Positions 19,219 to 26,158 of a stretch of DNA of 64,000 nucleotides are shown here, piece after piece. Below the pieces are notes generated by a model that searched no databases, was not told the DNA's origin, and saw only the letters and a program-made list of their open reading frames with translations. The position numbers and the translations under genes were made by a program. The first letter of the stretch is position 1; each line of letters begins with the position of its first letter. Origin of the DNA: Gemmobacter aquatilis (GTDB lineage Bacteria; Pseudomonadota; Alphaproteobacteria; Rhodobacterales; Rhodobacteraceae); contig NZ_FOCE01000003.1 of the NCBI RefSeq assembly GCF_900110025.1, positions 62,001 through 126,000 of the forward strand. Reading direction: 5' to 3'.

Positions 19219-20184
19219 TCAGCGGCGAAACCGCCACTGCATCTGCTGCACCCGCCGCCCGCCCGCCGCCAAGGCCACCGAAGGGAACCCCGCCCGGTTC
19301 GGCGCATCCGGCCAGCCCTGCGGCTCGAAGGCCAGCCCCTCATAGGGCGCATGGCCCGGGCGGCTGGTGCGGGCGCTGTCATAGATCTGCACCCCCGGTT
19401 CGGTGGTGGCCAGCACCATCGACACGCCGCTTTGCCCGGTCAGCCACAGCACATCGCGCAGCGCCACCGCCCCCGATGACAGGCAGAAATTGGTGTCCAT
19501 CGCCGGATCGCCCGGCGCGATCACCCGCCCGGCCCGCAGGTCCAGCGCTGTGCCCGCCACCGGCGCAATTTCGCCCGTCGGGATCAGGCCCGCATCCACC
19601 GGCAGATACCGCTCTGCCGCCACGCGCAGCCGATGCCCGGCCCAGGTCGGCCCGCCATCCAGCGTCCAGTAACTGTGGTTGGTAAAGTTCACCAGCGTCT
19701 CGGCATCGCTGTCTACCTCGATGCTCAGCGTCAGAGTCGCCGGTGCCGCCACCTGCCAGACCGCCCGCACCCGCCGGTTGCCCGGAAAGCCGCCATCGCC
19801 ATCGGCCAGATCCAGCGCCAGCACCAGCCGATCCTCGGCCTGTTCCGCGATCCGCCAGATCTGCGCATGGCAACCCGCGCGACCGGAATGCAGCGTATTG
19901 CCCGCCTCGTTCGCCTCAAACTGACACTCGTGCCCGCCGACCACCGCCCGCGCCCCCGCGATCCGGTTCGCCACCGGCCCGATCAGCGCCCCGTGATAGC
20001 GCATGACCCCTTCATAATCGCCCAGCCAGTCAGAGCCGAGCGTCAGCCCATGCCCCACGCCCTCCAGCCGCACATCCTGCAGAATGGCACCATAGGTCAG
20101 CACCGTGGCGCGCAGATCCCCCGCTGCCAGTGTCACCGCCTGCACCGGCGCCCCTGCCGCCGTCCTGCCAAACTCCCGGATCAT
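19219..20184 (-). CDS. galM: Aldose 1-epimerase (galactose mutarotase family)
   Basis: A 321-residue enzyme that interconverts alpha and beta anomers of aldohexoses. Family hallmarks are LTYGAILQDVRLEG at the N-terminus, GPVANRIAGAR, the catalytic His region NTLHSGRAG, NFTNHSYWTLDGG and a C-terminal GLAFEPQGWPDAPN segment carrying the conserved Glu. No signal peptide, so it is cytoplasmic. ATG at 20184 is chosen over an in-frame upstream start because homology begins there. Convergent with the MBL hydrolase (12 bp apart) and 57 bp from the znuA stop. Confidence 0.92.
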   Translation of the reverse strand: MIREFGRTAAGAPVQAVTLAAGDLRATVLTYGAILQDVRLEGVGHGLTLGSDWLGDYEGVMRYHGALIGPVANRIAGARAVVGGHECQFEANEAGNTLHSGRAGCHAQIWRIAEQAEDRLVLALDLADGDGGFPGNRRVRAVWQVAAPATLTLSIEVDSDAETLVNFTNHSYWTLDGGPTWAGHRLRVAAERYLPVDAGLIPTGEIAPVAGTALDLRAGRVIAPGDPAMDTNFCLSSGAVALRDVLWLTGQSGVSMVLATTEPGVQIYDSARTSRPGHAPYEGLAFEPQGWPDAPNRAGFPSVALAAGGRRVQQMQWRFRR

Positions 20185-20241
20185 CGCCGCCCCCTTCGAT
20201 GTTTGCGCCAACATGGCGCGCATCGGCGGGGGCGGCAAGCC

Positions 20242-21201
20242 TCACTCTGCCGTCAGACAGCCGGTCAGCGCCTGCGCCAGCCCGTCCAGCACCGCGACAT
20301 AGGCGCCCGGCCCCGGCGCAACATGCGTCCCTTCCGGGTCCAGCGCATCGCCCAGCCGCACGCCGGTCGCCTCGGCCAGTTGCGCCGCGCGCTTGGCGTC
20401 ATGGCCGATCTCGGGGAACAGGCAGACCACGCCCCCCGCCGCCATCTCGTCGCGCAGTTCCGCCAGATGCGCCGCCCCCGGCGCCACCGCATCGCCCGCC
20501 GAAATCGTGCCCGCCACGCTCAGCCCGAAATGCCCGGAAAAATAGCCATAGGCATCATGGAACACCACGAAAGGCCGCCCCTTCACCGGCGCCAGCTGCG
20601 CCGCCAGCCGCGCCTCGGCATCCTTCAGCGCAGCCTTGCCAGCCTCGGCATTGGCCGCATAGTCCGCCGCGTGCTCCGGGTCGCGCCGGCCCAGTTCGGC
20701 AGCAATCGCCTCCAGCCACAGCGCCCCGTTCCCTGGGTCCAGCCAGGCATGGGGATCAGTGCCACCATGGGCATGATCCTCCTCCGCATGTCCCTCTTCC
20801 GCTTCGGCCCCATGGTCTTCGGCCCCATGCTCTTCTGCATGATCATGCGCCCCAGCCCCCGCCCCAAACGCCTGCAAATATGTGCCCGGCACCGCCAGCA
20901 ACGACAGCTGCGGCACGTCCGGCCCCACCCCCGCCAGCGTCCGCTCCAGCCAGGGCGTCATCTGCGGCCCGACCCACACCACCAGATCGGCCTCGGCCAG
21001 CGCCGCCGCCTGACTGGGCCGCAACTGGAACGAATGGGCATTGGCGCCCCGGTCCAGCAGCACCTCCGGCTGCCCCAGATCCCCCATCACCGTCGCCACC
21101 AATCCCTGCACCGGCGCAAGGTCGGTCACCACGCGCGGCACCTCGGCCAAAGCCGGCCCAGCGACAAGACTCGCCACGGCAAAAGATATGATATAACGCA
21201 T
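20242..21201 (-). CDS. znuA: Zinc ABC transporter periplasmic binding protein
   Basis: A 319-residue cluster A-I (ZnuA) binding protein. It has a signal peptide (MRYIISFAVASLVAGPALA), a first zinc ligand in GANAHSFQLRPSQ, a His/Glu-rich flexible loop at about residues 115-150 (HDHAEEHGAEDHGAE, HAEEDHAHGG) followed by DPHAWLDP, and the later ligands in VFHDAYGYF and LFPEIGHD. It captures periplasmic zinc for ZnuBC. It is transcribed divergently from zur-znuC-znuB across a 69-bp gap that holds a Zur-type palindrome. Confidence 0.95.
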   Translation of the reverse strand: MRYIISFAVASLVAGPALAEVPRVVTDLAPVQGLVATVMGDLGQPEVLLDRGANAHSFQLRPSQAAALAEADLVVWVGPQMTPWLERTLAGVGPDVPQLSLLAVPGTYLQAFGAGAGAHDHAEEHGAEDHGAEAEEGHAEEDHAHGGTDPHAWLDPGNGALWLEAIAAELGRRDPEHAADYAANAEAGKAALKDAEARLAAQLAPVKGRPFVVFHDAYGYFSGHFGLSVAGTISAGDAVAPGAAHLAELRDEMAAGGVVCLFPEIGHDAKRAAQLAEATGVRLGDALDPEGTHVAPGPGAYVAVLDGLAQALTGCLTAE

Positions 21202-21232
21202 CAGACACCCCTTCGCATTTCCGGTGGCAGGG

Positions 21233-21254
21233 GTTATGTATGTAATATCATAAC
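21233..21254. promoter_or_regulatory. Zur box between znuA and zur
   Basis: GTTATG-N10-CATAAC is an AT-rich inverted repeat with an internal ATGTAATAT core in the 69-bp gap between divergent znuA and zur. It resembles alphaproteobacterial Zur operators (GTTATG..CATAAC type). One site could repress both directions when zinc is sufficient. Confidence 0.8.
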
Positions 21255-21270
21255 ACGTCAAGAGGTCACC

Positions 21271-21747
21271 ATGACGGCCCCCGCCTTCCAGTTGCACGAT
21301 CACGCCCATTGCAGCGGCGATGTTCTGGCCCGCGCCGAGGCGCTGACCACCGCCAGCGGCGCCCGCCTGACCCCCGTCCGCCGCCGCGCGCTGGAGATCT
21401 TGCTGGAGGCGCATCGCGCCATGGGCGCCTATGAAGTGCTGCAACGCCTCGCCGCCGAAGGCTATGGCAACCAGCCGCCCGTCGCCTATCGCGCGCTGGA
21501 GTTCCTTGTGGAACAAGGGCTTGCCCATCGCATCCGTCGCCTCAACGCCTTCACCGCCTGCATGCACCCCGGCGAGGCGCACGCCCCCGCCTTCCTGATC
21601 TGCCGCGCCTGCGATACCGTGGCCGAAGCCGCCGCCGCCCCGGTGCGCGCCGCGCTGGATGCCGCCGCCGCCGATCTGGGCTTCGTCGTCGAACGCGCGA
21701 ATATCGAAGCTTTGGGCCTCTGCCCCGCCTGTCAGGCCCAGGCATGA
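21271..21747 (+). CDS. zur: Zinc uptake regulator, Fur family
   Basis: A 158-residue Fur-family repressor. The N-terminal winged helix (LTPVRRRALEILLEAHRAMG, PPVAYRALEFLVEQGLAHR) is followed by a dimerisation and metal domain with CMHPGEAH, CRAC and a C-terminal CPAC pair for structural zinc. With zinc bound it would repress znuA and its own zur-znuC-znuB operon. ATG at 21271 follows AAGAGGTCACC. The stop overlaps znuC by 4 bp. Confidence 0.93.
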   Translation: MTAPAFQLHDHAHCSGDVLARAEALTTASGARLTPVRRRALEILLEAHRAMGAYEVLQRLAAEGYGNQPPVAYRALEFLVEQGLAHRIRRLNAFTACMHPGEAHAPAFLICRACDTVAEAAAAPVRAALDAAAADLGFVVERANIEALGLCPACQAQA

Positions 21748-22529
21748 CCGCGCTTCTGTCCTCCGATCGGCTCTGCGTCCACCTCGGCGGGCAAGAGGTG
21801 CTGCATGACATCACGCTTCAGGTGCAGCCCGGCGAGATCGTCACCATCCTCGGCCCCAACGGCTCGGGCAAATCCACGCTGCTGCGCGCCCTTCTGGGCA
21901 TCGTGCCCGCCTGGCGCGGCCAGATCCGCCGCGCGCCGGGGCTGAAGATCGGCTATGTGCCGCAAAAGCTGCATATCGACCGTACGATGCCGATGACCGC
22001 ACGCCGCTTCCTGTCGCTGCCCACCCGCCAAAGCCGCGCCGCCACCGACGCCATGCTGGCCCGCGTCGGCGTGCCAGAGGTGGCCGAACGCCCGATGACC
22101 GGCCTGTCCGGCGGCCAGTTCCAGCGCGTGCTGCTGGCCCGCGCCCTGCTGACCGAACCCGAGCTTCTGGTGCTGGACGAACCGACCCAGGGCCTCGATC
22201 AACCCGGCGAGGCCGCCTTCTACCGCCTGATCGAAGAGGTCCGCCGCGACACCGGCGCCGCCATCCTGATGGTCAGCCATGACCTGCATGTGGTGATGAG
22301 CGCGTCGGATCGCGTGATCTGCCTCAACGGCCATATCTGCTGCGAAGGCACGCCGCGCGTGGTGTCCAACGCGCCGGAATACCGCGCGCTGTTCGGGCTG
22401 GGCACGCAGGGCGCGCTGGCGCTCTATCAGCACAGCCACGACCACGATCACACCCATGATCACGGCCACGACCACAGCCACGACCACAGCCACGACCCCG
22501 AACACAACCATGAGCATGACCATGCTTGA
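21744..22529 (+). CDS. znuC: Zinc ABC transporter ATPase with His-rich tail
   Basis: A 261-residue ABC ATPase with Walker A (GPNGSGKST), signature (LSGGQFQRV), Walker B (LLVLDEPTQGLD) and H-loop (MVSHDLHVV). The last 30 residues are almost wholly His and Asp with spaced Thr/Gly/Glu (HSHDHDHTHDHGHDHSHD and on), a likely zinc-binding extension facing the cytoplasm. It overlaps zur by 4 bp and znuB by up to 20 bp. Confidence 0.95.
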   Translation: MTALLSSDRLCVHLGGQEVLHDITLQVQPGEIVTILGPNGSGKSTLLRALLGIVPAWRGQIRRAPGLKIGYVPQKLHIDRTMPMTARRFLSLPTRQSRAATDAMLARVGVPEVAERPMTGLSGGQFQRVLLARALLTEPELLVLDEPTQGLDQPGEAAFYRLIEEVRRDTGAAILMVSHDLHVVMSASDRVICLNGHICCEGTPRVVSNAPEYRALFGLGTQGALALYQHSHDHDHTHDHGHDHSHDHSHDPEHNHEHDHA

Positions 22530-23310
22530 CGATTTCCTGACCCGCGCCGCCTTGGCCGGCATCGGCACCGCCTTGGCCGCCGGGCCGCTCGGCTCTTTCG
22601 TGGTCTGGCGCCGCATGGCCTATTTCGGCGATGCCACCTCGCATGCCGCCATCCTTGGCGTGGCGCTGGCGCTGGCCACCGATCTGCCCATCGGGCTGGG
22701 CACGCTGGCCGTGGCACTGGGCATGGCGGTCACCGTCGCCACCCTCGCCGCGCGCGGCTGGGCGATGGATACCACGCTGGGCGTGCTGGCCCATTCGGCG
22801 CTGGCCTTCGGCCTTGTCGCCGTCAGCTTCGTGCCCGATGCAAGGGTGGATCTGGAGGCCTATCTGTTCGGCGACATCCTCGCCGTGTCGCGCGCCGATC
22901 TGGCCTTCATCTGGGGCGGCGCGGTGCTGGTCTGCGGGTTGCTGGTCTGGCGCTGGTCCGCCCTGCTGACCGCCACCCTGAACGAAGACCTCGCCGCCGC
23001 CTCGGGCCTCAACCCGGATCGCGAGCGGCTGGTGCTGACCATCGCGCTGGCGCTCACCGTCGCCGTGGCGCTGAAAGTGGTGGGGGCGCTGCTGATCGCC
23101 GCCATGCTGATCATCCCCGCCGCCACCGCCCGCGGCCTGTCACGCTCGCCCGAATCCATGGCGGCGCTGGCCGCCCTGATCGGCTGCGCCGCCGTGCTGG
23201 GCGGGCTGCAACTGTCGCTCAGCTACGATACGCCCGCAGGCCCCTCGATCGTCGCCATCGCCGCCGTCGGCTTCACCCTTGTCGCCAGCTTCGGGCGGAT
23301 GCGGCGCTAA
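22510..23310 (+). CDS. znuB: Zinc ABC transporter permease
   Basis: A 266-residue ABC-3 family permease with about eight hydrophobic segments and the family landmarks FVVWRRMAYFGDATSHAAIL, ALKVVGALLIAAMLIIPAAT and ATARGLS. It forms the membrane channel for zinc import with ZnuC. Three in-frame ATGs at 22510, 22516 and 22522 all lie inside the znuC His tail; none has a clear ribosome-binding site, so translation is presumably coupled and the exact start is open. The stop overlaps the stop of the convergent downstream gene by 4 bp. Confidence 0.93.
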   Translation: MSMTMLDDFLTRAALAGIGTALAAGPLGSFVVWRRMAYFGDATSHAAILGVALALATDLPIGLGTLAVALGMAVTVATLAARGWAMDTTLGVLAHSALAFGLVAVSFVPDARVDLEAYLFGDILAVSRADLAFIWGGAVLVCGLLVWRWSALLTATLNEDLAAASGLNPDRERLVLTIALALTVAVALKVVGALLIAAMLIIPAATARGLSRSPESMAALAALIGCAAVLGGLQLSLSYDTPAGPSIVAIAAVGFTLVASFGRMRR

Positions 23311-24074
23311 TCGCGCGGCGGGATGAACCACGCGAAATCATGGCCCTCCCCCACCGGCTTGCCCTGCCAGCGGATCGCCTCTTCGCCCCACAGCACCCGG
23401 CCCGTGCCGCCCTCGGGCAGCACCAGAACCGAGGCGCCGCCCTCCATCACCACCGCGCTGCCGTCCGGCGTGTGCGCCAGCCGGTCGCGGTTGGGCCGAA
23501 CCATCACCAGCCCGCCCTTGCGCACCGGCTCTGCCGCCAGCAGCGCCCCGCTGGCCCCGTCCAGATGCAGCCGGATGCGCCAAGTCTTGTAATCGCTGAC
23601 AAACCCGTCCGCCCCGCGCGGCCCGGCGCTGACCCCCACATCAAAGGCCAGCCCGCCCGGCGCCCCGCTGGCCCCGCCATCCTCGCAACTGAAGGTCAGC
23701 CGGTCAGAGGACGAGGCCAGCACCACCCCGTCAGGCAGCCCCGCCTCGATCTGCGCATGGATCTCTGACGGAAAACGCTTCCAGATCTCGCGCCCTTGCA
23801 GATCATAGCCGCGCAGGCTGGCGGGTGATTCATTGTCGTCCTGCACCTGATGACACAGACCCACCGCCTGCCCATCGGCAGACACCGCCGTCATCGTCGC
23901 CGAAATCACCTTGGTCTCGGCCAGCACATGCAGCGCGGTCACATGGCGCGGGTCATCGCCCTGCAAGACCGCCAGCTTCACCGCCATATCCGCATCGTCA
24001 TGCCAGACCAACACCCCCTCCGCCGCCGCAACCGGGGCGGCGGCAAGGGCAAACAACACAGTCAAGATACGCAT
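23307..24074 (-). CDS. Secreted/periplasmic protein of unknown function
   Basis: A 255-residue protein with a signal peptide (MRILTVLFALAAAPVAAA). The mature part is rich in beta-strand-like segments and short repeats of the type LQGREIWKRFP, WRIRLHLDGASGALL and GGASVLVLPEGGTGRVLWG, resembling a beta-propeller or PQQ-like periplasmic protein. No catalytic motif was recognised. Only two cysteines are seen (GLCHQVQD, TFSCEDGG), which could form a disulfide. It lies 77 bp downstream of the PepSY gene and may be the third gene of that unit. Confidence 0.65.
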   Translation of the reverse strand: MRILTVLFALAAAPVAAAEGVLVWHDDADMAVKLAVLQGDDPRHVTALHVLAETKVISATMTAVSADGQAVGLCHQVQDDNESPASLRGYDLQGREIWKRFPSEIHAQIEAGLPDGVVLASSSDRLTFSCEDGGASGAPGGLAFDVGVSAGPRGADGFVSDYKTWRIRLHLDGASGALLAAEPVRKGGLVMVRPNRDRLAHTPDGSAVVMEGGASVLVLPEGGTGRVLWGEEAIRWQGKPVGEGHDFAWFIPPRD

Positions 24075-24151
24075 CAAAAATCTCCGGGCTCAATTCGCCG
24101 CAGAGTGGCCAAAGGCGCGGCGGCAGGCAAGCCCCCGCCGCGCCCAAAGCA

Positions 24152-25570
24152 TCACGACAGCGCGCGTTTCAGCGGCGGCACCGCCCCCAGCACAACCAGA
24201 TCGAACAGCAGCACCGCCAGCAGCGACAGACCCAGCACCGGAAAGGCCATGCCCAGCCCCAGCCCGATCAGCGCTACCCCCTTGGTCAGCGGCACCAGTT
24301 CCGGGCGCGGCGGCGCGGCCAGACGGCCAGCCCCCGCCGGGCGGCGCATCCACCACATCACCACGCCCGCAACCGCGATCAGCAGCAGCAGCACGCACAG
24401 CCCGATGTTCAGCACCACATTCCACAGCCCCATCAGGCCCATATGCAGCGGAATCCCCACCGCCATCGCCTTGCCCGCCGGGCTGTAATCGGCAAAACCG
24501 ACATCCGCCAGAATCCGCCCGCTATACTGGTCCACATGCAGCGTGCGGTCGCTGGTCGGGTCGGTGCTGTCATTCGACATGCTGTCGCGGCTGATCGTCC
24601 AGACCCCGCTTTCCCCTTGGGGGAAATTCACCTGAAACCGCGCGTCAAAGCCCAGCTCCCGCGCCAGCGCCACCACGGCGGACAGATCGACCGCCGCCCC
24701 CGGTGCCGTGCCGGCACTCCCGGCGCCCGAGCCCGATTCCGGCATCGGCGTCTGTTCCAGCGCCCATGGCACGGTGGCGATGGCCGTGTGGTTCATGCTG
24801 GCATGGGTCGCATCCGACAGCGGTACCGCATCCCATTTCTCGGCCGGAAAGGTGCTCCAGGCCTGCACGAAGGTGCCGCCCCAAACCCCGGCCCAGCTCA
24901 GCCCCGACAGCAGAAAGAACACCAGAATCACGCTCAGCCATGTGCCCAGCACCAGATGCAGCGATTTCCAGAAGGCCCGCCCGCGCGCTGCCAGATCCGG
25001 CACCAGCATGTCGCGCAGCGTCCGCCCGTTGCGCGGCCAGGACAGATACAGCCCCGTCGCCACCAGCAGCAACGCCAGCGAGGCCGCGATCTCCACCGCC
25101 AGATCGCCCCAGACCTTGGCCGCGCCGGTCTGCATCAGCTCGCCATGCAAATGGTCGGCCAGTTCCTCCCAGGTATCGCCCTCTGCCGTGTCGCGCAGCA
25201 CCGCGCCGTCATAGGGGTTCACCGCCACGATCCGCGCCGCATCACCGACCGCCACCCGGAACAGCGCCGGGTTCTCCGCCCCGTAAGGCGCAATATATTG
25301 CGTGACCGTGCCCCCCGCATGGGCCGCCGCCGCATCCGCCTGCGCCTGCACCGCCAGCGCCGCGCCCTGCGGCATCACCGGCAGGCGCTCGCCATATTCC
25401 GGCGCAATGGCGCTGAACCACACCATCACGATGCCGGTGATCGACAGCAGCAGGACAAAGGGGATGACATACAGACCGGCATAGAAATGCCAGCGCCATA
25501 CGGCAAAATAAAGTGTGTTGATGCGGCCTTGGCCGCCTGCGGGCGCAAGCCCGGGCGATTGAATCGACAT
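24152..25570 (-). CDS. PepSY-associated transmembrane domain protein
   Basis: A 472-residue inner-membrane protein of the PepSY_TM family. A first TM hairpin starts at about residue 25 (YFAVWRWHFYAGLYVIPFVL), two periplasmic PepSY-like portions lie at about residues 60-160 and 290-360 (VNPYDGAVLRDT, DQYSGRILADVGF), and there are three further TM segments including HLVLGTWLSVILVFFLLSGL. Such proteins often accompany TonB-dependent iron or siderophore uptake and may reduce metal complexes at the membrane. ATG at 25570 has its Shine-Dalgarno GGAG partly inside a stem formed with the end of the upstream DUF2946 gene, so translation may depend on that gene. Confidence 0.88.
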   Translation of the reverse strand: MSIQSPGLAPAGGQGRINTLYFAVWRWHFYAGLYVIPFVLLLSITGIVMVWFSAIAPEYGERLPVMPQGAALAVQAQADAAAAHAGGTVTQYIAPYGAENPALFRVAVGDAARIVAVNPYDGAVLRDTAEGDTWEELADHLHGELMQTGAAKVWGDLAVEIAASLALLLVATGLYLSWPRNGRTLRDMLVPDLAARGRAFWKSLHLVLGTWLSVILVFFLLSGLSWAGVWGGTFVQAWSTFPAEKWDAVPLSDATHASMNHTAIATVPWALEQTPMPESGSGAGSAGTAPGAAVDLSAVVALARELGFDARFQVNFPQGESGVWTISRDSMSNDSTDPTSDRTLHVDQYSGRILADVGFADYSPAGKAMAVGIPLHMGLMGLWNVVLNIGLCVLLLLIAVAGVVMWWMRRPAGAGRLAAPPRPELVPLTKGVALIGLGLGMAFPVLGLSLLAVLLFDLVVLGAVPPLKRALS

Positions 25571-25577
25571 GATGTCT

Positions 25578-25613
25578 CCGTCTGAAGGATTGAAAAGGGA
25601 TCAGATCAGACGG
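25578..25613 (-). promoter_or_regulatory. Stem-loop masking the PepSY ribosome-binding site
   Basis: In the mRNA CCGTCTGA (25613-25606, ending in the stop codon of the DUF2946 gene) pairs perfectly with TCAGACGG (25585-25578) around a 20-nt loop. The right arm contains the GG of the GGAGA Shine-Dalgarno that precedes the PepSY ATG. The left arm lies two codons after the Gly-Pro-Pro of the upstream protein, so a ribosome paused there would open the stem. Confidence 0.65.
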
Positions 25614-25998
25614 TTTCGGGCGGCCCCCGTGCCCAGATCCCGCGCGGATCATGGGCCGGGCGCCACAGATCATGCGGCGCAACCGGATGAAACCCCAGCG
25701 GCAGCGCGACAGGCGGCACCAGGGTTGGCTGCGCCAGTTCCGCTACCACAACAGCCGCCTGCGCCCAGGCGCAGCGCTCATCCTGCGGCGCGGCGTCGGG
25801 CACGGGCTGCCCGGTAACGGCATCGACGATGATTTCCGCCATCGCCCCATCGGCACAGATCACGATGGCCACCCCGCCATCCGCCCCCCGCACCGGCATG
25901 AAGCCCGGCGCGATCAGCGACAACAGCAGGAAGGGCAGCACCAGCAACAGGCCGGTGACGCGCAGGCAGGGGTTCTGACGGATCGACGCGGCCCTCAT
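25606..25998 (-). CDS. DUF2946 protein, CutF-like candidate metal sensor
   Basis: A 130-residue exported protein. It has a basic N-terminus, a hydrophobic signal/anchor (VTGLLLVLPFLLLSLIAPGF), the DUF2946-typical MPVRGADGGVAIVICADG, a second Cys in DERCAWAQ, His residues in GFHPVAPHDLW, and a terminal ARGPPETV. DUF2946 includes CutF of Rhodobacter capsulatus, a nascent exported copper sensor whose C-terminal proline stall opens a hairpin over the next ribosome-binding site. The same arrangement is visible here upstream of the PepSY gene. ATG at 25998 follows GCAGGAGAG. Which metal it senses is unknown. Confidence 0.75.
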   Translation of the reverse strand: MRAASIRQNPCLRVTGLLLVLPFLLLSLIAPGFMPVRGADGGVAIVICADGAMAEIIVDAVTGQPVPDAAPQDERCAWAQAAVVVAELAQPTLVPPVALPLGFHPVAPHDLWRPAHDPRGIWARGPPETV

Positions 25999-26158
25999 TG
26001 CTCTCTCCTGCCCGCCGCCCACGATTCCGTCAAGCCGCGCAAACTGCCGCAGATGTGCGATCCATGTCGTTTTCTGCCATTTTAGGTCGGACCATCGTGT
26101 CTGTTTCGCGCGACCTCTGGCATCTATGGAAAAAATTCCAGCGCCACGGAGACGCCCG

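Noticed and set aside
19633-21270. Long plus-strand frame running into zur
   Set aside because: The frame upstream of 21271 is antisense to galM and znuA. The Fur-family homology and ribosome-binding site fix the zur start at 21271.
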